Of a stretch of 64,000 nt of DNA, positions 52,006-62,840 are shown piece by piece. This stretch comes from Pontibacter actiniarum. Lineage in GTDB: Bacteria; Bacteroidota; Bacteroidia; Cytophagales; Hymenobacteraceae. The position numbers were made by a program, and so were the translations under genes. Position 1 is the stretch's first letter. Each line of letters begins with the position of its first letter. The stretch covers positions 4,154,001 through 4,218,000 of the forward strand of contig NZ_CP021235.1 in assembly GCF_003585765.1 (NCBI RefSeq). The letters run 5' to 3'. The notes beneath the pieces are model-generated. The model ran no database searches and was not told the DNA's origin. It was given only the letters and a program-made list of their open reading frames with translations.

Positions 52006-52788
52006 ATGAACTACGAGTGTCTTTTATATGATGTGCAGGAAGGGGTAGCCACCATCACCCTGAACCGCCCCGATGTTTTCAACGCCTTCAACGACCAGCA
52101 AAGCTATGACCTGCAGGATGCCCTGAAACAGGTAAGCCGCGACGAGAAGGTGCGTGTGGTCGTGCTGACGGGGGCCGGCAAGGCCTTTTGCTCAGGGCAG
52201 GACTTGAAGGCAATCGCCGGTGCCAGCAAGCGAGACCTGTCTGAGTCGCTGGAGAAGCGCTACAACCCCATCATTAGAGCGATGCGCAACCTGCCAAAGC
52301 CTATTATTGGCAAGCTAAATGGCGTGGCGGCCGGTGCCGGCTGCTCCCTTGCCCTGGCCTGTGACCTGGTGGTGGCCTCCACGGCGGCAAGTATGATTGA
52401 GGTGTTTGTAAACGTAGGCCTGGTGCTGGACTCGGGCTCCTCGTTCTTCCTGCCGCGTGCCGTGGGCTCGCTAAAGGCGTTTGAGCTGAGCACCCTGGGC
52501 TCCAAAGTATCGGCAGAGGAAGCGCTGCAGCTGGGCATGGTAAACAAGGTGGTGGCGCCGGAAGAGTTGGATGCTGCCGTGGCCGAACTTGCCGCCCGCT
52601 ATGCCTCTGGCCCAACCAAAGCCATTGGCCTGATGAAGAAGATGCTGAACAAATCCTTCAGCTCCACCCTGGATGAAATGCTGGACTATGAGGCGCACTG
52701 CCAGAAGATAGCCGGTAACTCCGAAGACTACAAAGAGGGCGTAACCGCCTTTAATGAAAAGCGCCGGCCACAGTTTAAAGGTGCCTGA
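52006..52788 (+). CDS. paaG: Enoyl-CoA hydratase/isomerase, PaaG-like
   Basis: A 260-residue crotonase-fold protein. Oxyanion-hole motifs are GKAFCSGQDLKAI and NGVAAGAGCSLALACD. The position of the PaaG catalytic Asp is kept in NVGLVLDSGSSFFLPR, and the C-terminus (AGNSEDYKEGVTAFNEKRRPQF) is PaaG-like. PaaG isomerises the ring-epoxide of phenylacetyl-CoA to an oxepin. The rest of the paa pathway is not in the window, so a general enoyl-CoA isomerase role is also possible. It has its own consensus promoter and a terminator. Confidence 0.8.
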   Translation: MNYECLLYDVQEGVATITLNRPDVFNAFNDQQSYDLQDALKQVSRDEKVRVVVLTGAGKAFCSGQDLKAIAGASKRDLSESLEKRYNPIIRAMRNLPKPIIGKLNGVAAGAGCSLALACDLVVASTAASMIEVFVNVGLVLDSGSSFFLPRAVGSLKAFELSTLGSKVSAEEALQLGMVNKVVAPEELDAAVAELAARYASGPTKAIGLMKKMLNKSFSSTLDEMLDYEAHCQKIAGNSEDYKEGVTAFNEKRRPQFKGA

Positions 52789-52834
52789 GTAAGGTGCGGG
52801 GATAGCGCGAAACGTATAAAACGTATAACAGGAG

Positions 52835-52862
52835 AGCCAGGCAGTATTGCCTGGCTTCTTTA
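52835..52862 (+). terminator. Terminator after the PaaG-like gene
   Basis: AGCCAGGCA (52835-52843) pairs with TGCCTGGCT (52848-52856) around a 4-nt loop, followed by a T-rich stretch. Confidence 0.85.
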
Positions 52863-52869
52863 CTTCGTG

Positions 52870-53042
52870 TACTTTGCTGGGCTACGCCCGTACTTCATAA
52901 GTAAAGGTGTGTTGTGCCATGCCGCTCAAAGCACTCATGCCTACACAGCACAAGGGTGGAGAAATGAGTGCACCTGGCGTAGGTTTGGTCCATCGTTCAC
53001 TAAATGCGCCAGCTTCTAAGCAGAGGCTGGCGCATTTTTTTT
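52870..53042 (+). ncRNA. Candidate small RNA between the PaaG-like and DUF4142 genes
   Basis: After one terminator there is a second strong one (53002-53042) with no protein gene between them that looks real. The stretch contains ordered hairpins: GGGC/GCCC at 52879-52889, TACTT/AAGTA at 52891-52903, and GCACTCAT (52931-52938) paired with ATGAGTGC (52964-52971). This layout fits a short independent transcript of about 170 nt. No promoter match is exact. The 385-bp gap holds nothing else I can name. Confidence 0.3.
53002..53042 (+). terminator. Strong terminator in the gap before the first DUF4142 gene
   Basis: AAATGCGCCAGC (53002-53013) pairs with GCTGGCGCATTT beginning at 53026, followed by a run of about nine T. 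Confidence 0.9.
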
Positions 53043-53173
53043 GCTGCTTCTGCTTAAAGGCGGAGAGAAAAGCAGTGTCAGGCAGAGCCTGCCGGCAATT
53101 GTAGAACTCTGTGGCAACGAAGGCGTATACCCACTCTGTTAAAAATGAAACAAGAATCAGATAGTATAAAATT

Positions 53174-53755
53174 ATGAAAAAGATCGCATCAACAGGTTTG
53201 ATACTGAGTGCTTTCCTATTTGGTATGGCATCTTGTAACCAGGAGCAAGGCGCTGTAGAAGAAGCACAGCAGACAAACGAGCAGCAGGTTGAAGACACAG
53301 CTATGGAAGACCAGATGACTAACATCTCTGACTTCATGACGAAGGCTGCCAGCAGCAACATGCTGGAAATCCAGTCGGGGCAGCTGGCTCAGGAAAAGGG
53401 GCAGATGCAGGAGGTAAAAGACTTCGGCCAGATGATGGTGACGGAGCACCAGAAAGCCTCAGAGCAAATGAAGCAACTGGCGCAACAGAAAAACATCGTG
53501 CTGCCGGATAGCATGAGCCAGGAGCACATGGACAAGCTGCAGAACCTGCGCGACAAAACAGGCAACGAGTTCGACCAGGCGTATATGGACCTGATGGTGA
53601 GTTCCCACGAGAACACGGTCAGCCTGTTTGAGGATGCCGCGAACAACATAGAAGACCAGGAGGTGAAGAGCTTCGCAGATGCTACGCTGCCAACGCTGCG
53701 CCAGCACCTGGACCGCGCAAAGCAGATCCAAAACAACGTGAATAACAACAAATAG
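53174..53755 (+). CDS. DUF4142 lipoprotein, copy 1
   Basis: A 193-residue lipoprotein (lipobox FGMASCNQ, Cys21). After an acidic Gln/Glu linker the DUF4142 domain (about 50-185) forms a ferritin-like four-helix bundle: FMTKAASSNMLEIQSGQLAQ, then VKDFGQMMVTEHQKASEQM and the C-terminal LPTLRQHLDRAKQI. Conserved Glu and His of the domain are present, though metal binding is unproven. Function is unknown; the family is often linked to stress and envelope processes. A second, more divergent copy follows 88 bp downstream, after a terminator. Confidence 0.9.
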   Translation: MKKIASTGLILSAFLFGMASCNQEQGAVEEAQQTNEQQVEDTAMEDQMTNISDFMTKAASSNMLEIQSGQLAQEKGQMQEVKDFGQMMVTEHQKASEQMKQLAQQKNIVLPDSMSQEHMDKLQNLRDKTGNEFDQAYMDLMVSSHENTVSLFEDAANNIEDQEVKSFADATLPTLRQHLDRAKQIQNNVNNNK

Positions 53756-53782
53756 TAACCAAAGTCGGTTTAATTAACTATA

Positions 53783-53826
53783 ATAAAGCATCTGTAAGTC
53801 TTATCTTGCAGATGCTTTATGTTTTA
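53783..53826 (+). terminator. Terminator between the DUF4142 copies
   Basis: A 16-bp stem (53783-53798 with 53805-53820, one G-U pair) with a 6-nt loop, followed by GTTTT. Confidence 0.85.
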
Positions 53827-53843
53827 AGCCAAGACCATTACCC

Positions 53844-54419
53844 ATGAAAAGAACGATACTGAATTGCCTTGCCGCCCTCGTATGGCTATGCACCGTTACC
53901 GCCTGCAGCTCCGACGACAGCATTGAGCAGGCCGCCGAGCAAAGCGTACAGCAGTTTGAGGCGGCTGGTGTGCAGGAGGATATGAGAAACGACGCCCTTT
54001 ATGCCGCTGAGGCGGCCAGTGCCAGCCTGCTAGAGGTGCAGCTGGGAGAGGCGGCCACCGGCATGGCTGTCAGCCCGGAGGTGAAAGAGCTGGCGCAGGA
54101 GATGGTGCAGGCGCACCAAAACATGCTAAACGACCTGCGCGAGGTAGCGACGCAAAGCAACTTTGTTCTGCCTACCACCCTGGGGAACGCCCACCACGAA
54201 ATGTATGAGCAGGTAACAGAGAAGTCCGGTATAACGTTTGACCTGGCTTACCTCAACCAGATTGTGGCGCTAAACAAGCAACTGGTAGACCGTTACGAGG
54301 ATATGGCCGAGCACGGGCAGGTGATGGGCCTGAAGCAGTATGCAAGCAAGCAGTTGCCGCTGCTAAGGCGGCATCAGGAGATTTTAGATGAACTGCAGGA
54401 CTCCATCGACAATATTTAA
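53844..54419 (+). CDS. DUF4142 lipoprotein, copy 2
   Basis: A 191-residue lipoprotein (lipobox TVTACSSD, Cys21) with the same layout as its neighbour: acidic linker, then DUF4142 (about 50-185: ALYAAEAASASLLEVQLGEA, VKELAQEMVQAHQNMLNDL, LPLLRRHQEILDEL). Identity to copy 1 is low by eye, so the duplication is old or the two were acquired separately. It has its own start just after the preceding terminator and ends at a bidirectional terminator facing uvrA. Function is unknown. Confidence 0.88.
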   Translation: MKRTILNCLAALVWLCTVTACSSDDSIEQAAEQSVQQFEAAGVQEDMRNDALYAAEAASASLLEVQLGEAATGMAVSPEVKELAQEMVQAHQNMLNDLREVATQSNFVLPTTLGNAHHEMYEQVTEKSGITFDLAYLNQIVALNKQLVDRYEDMAEHGQVMGLKQYASKQLPLLRRHQEILDELQDSIDNI

Positions 54420-54456
54420 AAAAAGCCCCCGCTACGAAGGTAGCGGGGGCTTTTTT
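54418..54456. terminator. Bidirectional terminator, DUF4142 / uvrA
   Basis: AGCCCCCGCTA pairs with TAGCGGGGGCT (ending near 54450) around a 6-nt loop, with A7 before and T6 after. Confidence 0.95.
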
Positions 54457-54479
54457 ATGGTTCAGCTTTTTAGAGGGCG

Positions 54480-57395
<2,916 letters not shown>

Positions 57396-57419
57396 TCGAA
57401 ATGGGTTGTTCTTAAATAG

Positions 57420-57427
57420 CAAAGTTA
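57420..57427 (-). promoter_or_regulatory. -7 element for uvrA
   Basis: TAACTTTG on the minus strand, an exact TAnnTTTG, 25 bp before the ATG at 57395. This fixes the start codon choice. No LexA-type palindrome is evident. Confidence 0.6.
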
Positions 57428-57518
57428 CACAATCTTAGGCTTCTGCTGCTGCAAAACCCTAACCATTCTTAACAGAAATCAGGGGGAATAGGTTTAGCCT
57501 GTGCGGAATGCCTATCGG

Positions 57519-57902
57519 TTAATCCTGCAGGTCGGAGCCCCTGTACCTGTTTTGGTGGAGGCTGGCGTGGTGGTGGCTGGTAGGGGCGTAGTGCTGGCGC
57601 TGCCCTTCGATGGCCTTCTGCTTTTGCCTGTACCTGTAAAAAGCGTACAGTGCCAGCACAAGCCCGGTTAGCAGCAACACAACACCCGCTATCTCCAGGT
57701 ATAGGTCGTTAGAGAACTTGATGGCCGCAAAACCTCCGGCTACTATCGCCATGGCAGTACGCAAGTATGCCATCAGGGTGCGCTCGTTGGCGAAGATGGT
57801 GCGCTGGGTGGCCATTTCATCCCTTATCTCCCTGTTCTTTTGCTCCTGTAGCTTAAGCTTCTTCTTAAGCTTTTTGATCTTTTCTTTGTCAGCGTTTGGC
57901 AT
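57519..57902 (-). CDS. DUF202 membrane protein, copy 1
   Basis: A 127-residue protein of the DUF202/YidH type. A basic, Lys-rich coiled N-terminus (about 5-35) leads to the family signature TIFANERTLMAYLRTAMAIV (35-54), then a second hydrophobic segment (about 68-90). The C-terminus is His-rich and hydrophilic (APTSHHHASLHQNRYRG). Function is unknown; some eukaryotic relatives are vacuolar transporter chaperone components. It lies 90 bp downstream of a second DUF202 gene on the same strand. Confidence 0.88.
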   Translation of the reverse strand: MPNADKEKIKKLKKKLKLQEQKNREIRDEMATQRTIFANERTLMAYLRTAMAIVAGGFAAIKFSNDLYLEIAGVVLLLTGLVLALYAFYRYRQKQKAIEGQRQHYAPTSHHHASLHQNRYRGSDLQD

Positions 57903-57991
57903 AGGCGTGTCATCAGGTCATTCTGTCGGGCAGAAGCAGTGCTTGGCGGCACTTCCTGCGCCTAACGGTTTTCGCCGCTGCAGGGGGGCGG

Positions 57992-58375
57992 CTAGGTCGC
58001 CTCTGCTTTTTCCTGTGCGGTTACCTCCGCGTGCACCGGGCTGGTAGGCGTGTAGGCGTGGGCGTAGCGGGTGATGCTCTCCTTCTTTTTGCAGAACCTG
58101 CGGTAGCCGAACACCGCCATCACAAGCCCGGCAAGTATAAAAACGAAGCCGATGCTTTGGTAGAGCATGTCCTCGAACAGTTTCATAAAGGTGAGACCGG
58201 CCAGCACCAGGGCCATCGCCGTGCGGCTGTAGGCAAGCAGGGTGCGTTCGTTAGCCAGCTTCGTGCGCTCCATCGCCAGGCTGTCTTTAACCTCAACATT
58301 CAGCTTTTCCTGTACCTTCAGGTCCTTCTTTATCTCTGCTTTCGCTTTTCTGTTAAGCATTTTTCGGATACTCAT
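57992..58375 (-). CDS. DUF202 membrane protein, copy 2
   Basis: A 127-residue paralogue of the gene downstream. ATG 58375 (MSIRKMLNRK) is chosen over a long in-frame extension to 58639 that overlaps the LOG-family gene. It has the same plan: charged N-terminal coil (about 8-40), TKLANERTLLAYSRTAMALV (about 39-58), a second membrane segment, then a polar tail ending VTAQEKAEAT. The two copies probably arose by tandem duplication and may form one transcription unit. Function is unknown. Confidence 0.88.
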   Translation of the reverse strand: MSIRKMLNRKAKAEIKKDLKVQEKLNVEVKDSLAMERTKLANERTLLAYSRTAMALVLAGLTFMKLFEDMLYQSIGFVFILAGLVMAVFGYRRFCKKKESITRYAHAYTPTSPVHAEVTAQEKAEAT

Positions 58376-58432
58376 AAAGGCGTATACGATAAGGGTACGG
58401 GAAGGTAGGTGCGGCTTCATCCCCTTAAAAGC

Positions 58433-58461
58433 AAAAAGCCCGCTACCTGGGCAGCGGGCTT
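58433..58461 (-). terminator. Terminator of the LOG-family gene
   Basis: AAGCCCGCT (58436-58444) pairs with AGCGGGCTT (58453-58461); on the minus strand it is followed by U residues (A5 at 58433-58437). Confidence 0.85.
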
Positions 58462-58494
58462 CTGTGTAAGTACAACAAGCGCTTCTCGCTTCTC

Positions 58495-59358
58495 TTAGAA
58501 GTTTGGAGACAGCAGGTATTTGCTGTAGAAGTCGTCGATGATCTTCACGGCCTCGGTAGCGTCGTCCACAATGTGCACCAGGTCCAGGTCCTCGGCGCTG
58601 ATGTTGTTCTCTGTGTGCAGCATCACGTCCTCGATCCACTTAAACAGGCCCTCCCAGTAGGAGCGGCCCACCAGTACGATCGGGAAAGCGCCGATTTTTT
58701 TCGTTTGGATCAGCGTGATCGCCTCAAACAGCTCGTCGAGTGTGCCGAAGCCGCCCGGCATGCCGATAAAGCCCTGGGCATACTTCACGAACATCACCTT
58801 GCGCACAAAGAAGTAGTCGAAGTTGATGAGCTTGTCGGAGTCGATGTAGATGTTGTTGAACTGCTCGAACGGCAGCTGGATGTTCAGGCCTACCGAGCGC
58901 CCTCCTTCGGAGTGAGCGCCTTTGTTGCCAGCCTCCATAATGCCCGGGCCGCCGCCCGTGATCACACCGTAGCCGTGGCGCACCAGTTTAGCGGCGATCT
59001 CCTCGGCCATGATGTAGTACTTGTTGTCGGATTTGGTGCGGGCCGAGCCGAACACCGACACGCAAGGGCCGATTTTAGCCAGTTTCTCAAAACCGTCCAC
59101 AAACTCAGCCATCACTTTGAAAATCTGCCAGGAGTCGGCGATTTTAATCTCGTTCCAGTCTTTGTCTACAAAGGCCTGGCGTATCTTTCTGTCTTCCTCA
59201 GAGGCCGGTGCAGCCGTGGACTGTCCGCTCTCGCGCAGGTCGGTTACCGATCTGGCCTTATTCTCGTTTACATCCGGTTTCAGAATGGTTTGCCCGCTGC
59301 CGGTATTGATTGATTCTTCGTGCAGCTTGGTCTTGCTTGTTTTTCTAAGCTTTGTCAT
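58495..59358 (-). CDS. LOG/TIGR00730 family Rossmann-fold protein
   Basis: A 287-residue cytoplasmic protein of the lysine-decarboxylase-like/LOG family, whose tested members hydrolyse nucleoside 5'-monophosphates (cytokinin riboside phosphoribohydrolases). The nucleotide motifs GGGPGIMEA (135-143) and PGGFGTLDE (201-209) are intact. An N-terminal extension of about 90 residues, polar and probably partly disordered, is longer than in the minimal 180-190-residue members but common in Bacteroidota. The older lysine decarboxylase label is not supported. Substrate in this organism is unknown. Confidence 0.9.
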   Translation of the reverse strand: MTKLRKTSKTKLHEESINTGSGQTILKPDVNENKARSVTDLRESGQSTAAPASEEDRKIRQAFVDKDWNEIKIADSWQIFKVMAEFVDGFEKLAKIGPCVSVFGSARTKSDNKYYIMAEEIAAKLVRHGYGVITGGGPGIMEAGNKGAHSEGGRSVGLNIQLPFEQFNNIYIDSDKLINFDYFFVRKVMFVKYAQGFIGMPGGFGTLDELFEAITLIQTKKIGAFPIVLVGRSYWEGLFKWIEDVMLHTENNISAEDLDLVHIVDDATEAVKIIDDFYSKYLLSPNF

Positions 59359-59501
59359 AAATTTTTTCTCGTCATCTTCTACGGAGGGGTTACCCTCCTG
59401 CGCCTGCTTTCCCGCAGGCGCGCGTCATCACCTATTTAAAATCAGCCCATGGCCCGGCGGTGCAGTGAGGGAGCACGGCAGAGCCAGGGACGTAAATATA
59501 T

Positions 59502-60749
59502 CTATTTGGATCGGATTGCAATAACCGGGTCTAGGTTTGAGGCCAGTACGGCAGGTATGATGCCCGAAAGCATGCCTATCACCGCCGATACGCCAAGGCC
59601 AAGTATAATGTTGCCTGCCGACAGGGTAACCTTCATGATATCCTGCGGGATAAGCGTGAGCAACAACACCAGCAGGATACCGATGCCACCGCCTAACAAA
59701 CTCAAAAACACCGACTCAAACAGAAACTGGAACAGGATAAAATAATTTTTAGCCCCCAGCGATTTTTGTATGCCAATGATGTTGGTCCGCTCCTTTACCG
59801 ACACAAACATGATGTTGGCGATGCCGAAGCCACCCACCAGTATGGCAAAGCCGCCGATCACCCAGCCTGCCAGCCCCACCACGTCAAAGAAGCCGCCAAT
59901 GGCATCCTGTAGCATTTCGGGGCGGTTCATGGCAAAGTTGTCCTCGTCGCGCGGGCGCAGGCCCCGTATGTTGCGCATCACTCCCTTGGTTTCATACTCC
60001 AGCTCGAGCAGGCCCGGGTCATCCTCGCGGCCCTTTAAGGCAATAGTGGAGCCCATGCCGCTTGGCCCTACATCGTACATTTTGGAGAAGGTGCTGTACG
60101 GGATCATGCCCATCTGGTCCATGTTTGGCATCCCGAACATGTTCTCTCCCTGTTTCTCTATTACGCCTACCACGGTGAATTTCTGGCCCCCCACCTTCAG
60201 GTCCTGGCCAATGGGGCTGCCGTACGGGAACAGGGAGTTGGCCACCTCATCGCCGATCACGATCACGTTGCGGGCGGCGTCGGCCTCCTGCGGGGTGAAG
60301 TAGCGGCCGTCAACCACGGGCACCTCGCTTACCTTCGGGTAGTCATAGGAAACGCCCATCAGGGTGCCGTCGGAGTAGCTGTTGTTGCCTTGCTTAAAGG
60401 TGTTGCCCCCTTTGTTGGCGAAGATAGCCACGCCGTTGCTGGTGGTAATGCGCTCCTGCAGCAGCCTGAACTCCCGCGCCGTGGCCTCCGGCCTCTGAAA
60501 GTACTTCCACCAGGGGTAGTTGCCCCCCGTGGACCAGGGCCACTTCTCCACATAAATAACCTTGTCGCCGACAAAGCTCATGCTGTCGCGCACGTTCCGC
60601 TCCAGCGAGTCTACCAGCGTGAACACCGAAATGATCGCGAAGATACCGATGGTAACCCCCAGCAGCGACAGGATGGTGCGCAGCAGGTTGGCGCGCAAAG
60701 CCTGCCAGGCAAACCGGAAGCTCTCCGCTATCAAACGCAGGTATATCAT
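59502..60749 (-). CDS. ABC transporter permease, MacB/FtsX family
   Basis: A 415-residue inner-membrane permease of the MacB-type (four-helix, mechanotransmission) ABC family. One N-terminal helix (about 20-42) precedes a large periplasmic MacB_PCD domain (about 45-270), followed by three C-terminal helices of the FtsX domain (about 285-405), with RTNIIGIQKSLGAKNYFILF marking the coupling helix. No ATPase gene is adjacent, so the partner must be encoded elsewhere. Members export peptides, lipoproteins or antibiotics; the substrate here is unknown. Confidence 0.9.
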   Translation of the reverse strand: MIYLRLIAESFRFAWQALRANLLRTILSLLGVTIGIFAIISVFTLVDSLERNVRDSMSFVGDKVIYVEKWPWSTGGNYPWWKYFQRPEATAREFRLLQERITTSNGVAIFANKGGNTFKQGNNSYSDGTLMGVSYDYPKVSEVPVVDGRYFTPQEADAARNVIVIGDEVANSLFPYGSPIGQDLKVGGQKFTVVGVIEKQGENMFGMPNMDQMGMIPYSTFSKMYDVGPSGMGSTIALKGREDDPGLLELEYETKGVMRNIRGLRPRDEDNFAMNRPEMLQDAIGGFFDVVGLAGWVIGGFAILVGGFGIANIMFVSVKERTNIIGIQKSLGAKNYFILFQFLFESVFLSLLGGGIGILLVLLLTLIPQDIMKVTLSAGNIILGLGVSAVIGMLSGIIPAVLASNLDPVIAIRSK

Positions 60750-60824
60750 AGTGCTTTTCTTGTGTCAGGGTATAACGTATCGAAGTAATTTTCTTAAAAG
60801 TAAGAATAATTCGGCCAAACTGAG

Positions 60825-60832
60825 TAAATTTG
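60825..60832 (+). promoter_or_regulatory. Possible -7 element upstream of queA
   Basis: TAAATTTG is an exact TAnnTTTG. It would give a leader of about 110 nt before queA; no -33 TTG is clear. Confidence 0.35.
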
Positions 60833-60950
60833 CGCCTTGATTTTTTGTTTTTTAGTGACGGTTGCTTATGAACCCCGGCGGGCGGTTCAACTGTTGTGTA
60901 ACCGGATGGTACCCTATAGATTGGAAACCAAATACCGTAATATTTGATAT

Positions 60951-61997
60951 ATGAAGTTATCTGAATTTAAGTTTGATCTCCCCGAAAGTTACCTGGCCAC
61001 GCACCCTAGCGAAAACCGCGATGAATCGCGCATGATGGTGGTGCACCGCGACTCTGGTAAAATCGAGCACCGCGTGTTTAAAGACATCCTGGAGTACTTC
61101 GACGAAGGGGATGTGATGGTGGTGAACGATACCAAAGTGTTTCCGGCCCGCCTGTACGGTAACAAAGAGAAAACAGGGGCTAAGATTGAAGTTTTTCTGC
61201 TGCGCGAGCTGAACAAGGAAATCCACCTGTGGGATGTGCTGGTAGACCCGGCCCGCAAGATCCGCGTAGGCAACAAACTATACTTCGGCGACAGCGACCT
61301 GGTAGCCGAGGTGATCGATAATACTACTTCCCGCGGCCGTACGATCAAGTTCCTTTTTGACGGTCCGGATGAAGAATTCTACAAAACCATTAACGATTTG
61401 GGCGAAACGCCACTGCCAAAGTACATTAAGCGTGAGGCAGAGCCGGAAGACCGTGAGCGTTACCAGACGGTGTATGCCAAGAACGTAGGTGCCGTGGCTG
61501 CCCCAACGGCAGGGCTGCACTTTACAAAAGAGGTGATGAAGCGCCTGGAGATTAAAGGGGTGGATGTGGAGCCGGTTACGCTGCACGTAGGCCTGGGCAC
61601 TTTCCGCCCGGTAGACGTGGAGGACCTGACCAAGCACAAGATGGACTCCGAAAACTTTATGGTGCCTGCCGCTACTGCTGAGCGTGTAAACAAGGCGCTG
61701 GACAGCAAGAAGCGTGTGTGTGCCATCGGTACCACCACCATGCGCGCCCTGGAGTCGTCGGTTTCGGCTAACAGCCGCCTTAAGGCTAACGAAGGCTGGA
61801 CAGACCGTTTCATCTTCCCTCCGTACGACTTTAAGATCGCCAACTGCCTGCTAACCAACTTCCACATGCCGGAAAGCACACTGCTGATGATGGCTGCCGC
61901 TTTCGGAGGCTACGAACTGGTGATGAAAGCCTATGAGGAGGCCGTGAAAGAGAACTACCGCTTCTTCAGCTACGGCGACGTAATGCTGATTCTGTAA
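60951..61997 (+). CDS. queA: S-adenosylmethionine:tRNA ribosyltransferase-isomerase
   Basis: Transfers the ribosyl moiety of SAM to preQ1 in tRNA to give epoxyqueuosine, the penultimate queuosine step. The 348-residue enzyme begins with [20 protein letters not shown] and has [24 protein letters not shown], and the C-terminal [18 protein letters not shown] with [12 protein letters not shown], all characteristic. ATG 60951 fits the family start. No tgt or other queuosine gene is nearby. It is followed by a strong terminator and then ispD. Confidence 0.96.
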   Translation: MKLSEFKFDLPESYLATHPSENRDESRMMVVHRDSGKIEHRVFKDILEYFDEGDVMVVNDTKVFPARLYGNKEKTGAKIEVFLLRELNKEIHLWDVLVDPARKIRVGNKLYFGDSDLVAEVIDNTTSRGRTIKFLFDGPDEEFYKTINDLGETPLPKYIKREAEPEDRERYQTVYAKNVGAVAAPTAGLHFTKEVMKRLEIKGVDVEPVTLHVGLGTFRPVDVEDLTKHKMDSENFMVPAATAERVNKALDSKKRVCAIGTTTMRALESSVSANSRLKANEGWTDRFIFPPYDFKIANCLLTNFHMPESTLLMMAAAFGGYELVMKAYEEAVKENYRFFSYGDVMLIL

Positions 61998-62018
61998 GTA
62001 TAAACTGTTTCTGAAGCG

Positions 62019-62055
62019 CAAAAGCCCCGGCCTTACAGCCGGGGCTTTTGTTTTG
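62019..62055 (+). terminator. Terminator after queA
   Basis: CAAAAGCCCCGGC (62019-62031) pairs perfectly with its complement at 62038-62050, followed by T4. Confidence 0.92.
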
Positions 62056-62110
62056 TATGGCCCCCGGGTGCGGCCGCTACACATGCCTCGGAACTCAGCA
62101 CCCAAAAACC

Positions 62111-62118
62111 TATCTTTG
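62111..62118 (+). promoter_or_regulatory. -7 element directly before ispD
   Basis: TATCTTTG is an exact TAnnTTTG only 5 bp before the ATG at 62124, implying an almost leaderless mRNA. No -33 TTG is seen. Confidence 0.45.
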
Positions 62119-62123
62119 CAGCT

Positions 62124-62810
62124 ATGGCACAATTACCCCAATATGCAATCATCGTGGCGGGAGGCTCCGGCAGCCGGATGCAGCGCGATACCCCGAAGCA
62201 GTTTCTGGAAGTGGCGGGCAAACCGGTCCTGATGCACACCATAGAGCGGTTCTACAAGTATAACCCGGCTATCAGGTTGATCGTGGTGTTGCCCCAGGAG
62301 CAGCTAAACACGTGGCGTGAGCTGTGCCGCAAACATACTTTTAAGCTCTTCCACATGACGGTGCCGGGTGGTGCCACACGCTTTGGCTCTGTAAAAAACG
62401 GCCTGGATGCGGTGATGGGGGAGGGCCTGGTCGCGGTGCACGACGGGGTGCGCCCGTTTGTGGAAACAGAGACAATCAAGGCTGCCTTTGAGGCGGCGGA
62501 GCAGCAGGGGAGCGCGGTGGTGGCCGTATCACCGAAAGACTCTATACGGGAGCTGACGGAGAGCGGAAGCCGTGCCGTGCCGCGTGCAAAGTACAAGTTG
62601 GTGCAAACGCCGCAGTGTTTCCGGGCAAGCATCCTTCGCAAAGCCTATGAGCAGCCCGAGCAGGAGCACTTTACCGATGATGCCTCGGTGGTGGAAAGCA
62701 CAGGGGAGAAAATCACGCTGGTGGAAGGCAGTTACCGCAACATCAAAATCACCACGCCCGAGGACCTTATACTTGCAGAGGCCTTTGCCAGCCAGGACCT
62801 ACAGGGGTAG
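62124..62810 (+). CDS. ispD: 2-C-methyl-D-erythritol 4-phosphate cytidylyltransferase
   Basis: Third step of the non-mevalonate isoprenoid pathway. The 228-residue nucleotidyltransferase has the glycine-rich GGSGSRM at 13-19, with Lys in TPKQFLEVAGKPVL, HDGVRPFV in the middle and the CTP-binding TPQCF plus FTDDASVVES near the C-terminus. ATG 62124 is directly after a -7 element. It faces a minus-strand ABC ATPase gene, with only 30 bp between stop codons and no visible terminator there. Confidence 0.95.
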   Translation: MAQLPQYAIIVAGGSGSRMQRDTPKQFLEVAGKPVLMHTIERFYKYNPAIRLIVVLPQEQLNTWRELCRKHTFKLFHMTVPGGATRFGSVKNGLDAVMGEGLVAVHDGVRPFVETETIKAAFEAAEQQGSAVVAVSPKDSIRELTESGSRAVPRAKYKLVQTPQCFRASILRKAYEQPEQEHFTDDASVVESTGEKITLVEGSYRNIKITTPEDLILAEAFASQDLQG

Positions 62811-62840
62811 GGGGCGGGGTTGCGTGCTGAGCCTGTTCTG

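Noticed and set aside
52907..53104. A 65-codon frame in the gap before the DUF4142 genes
   Set aside because: It crosses a strong terminator hairpin and the T-run, so it is unlikely to be translated; the region fits an RNA better.
57396..57422. TTG 57422 as the uvrA start
   Set aside because: It falls within the -7 promoter element TAACTTTG; ATG 57395 is the first plausible start after it.
59400..59421. Hairpin GCGCCTGC/GCAGGCGC upstream of the LOG-family gene as a terminator
   Set aside because: The stem is only 8 bp with no U-run on either strand; it could end the permease transcript but the support is weak.
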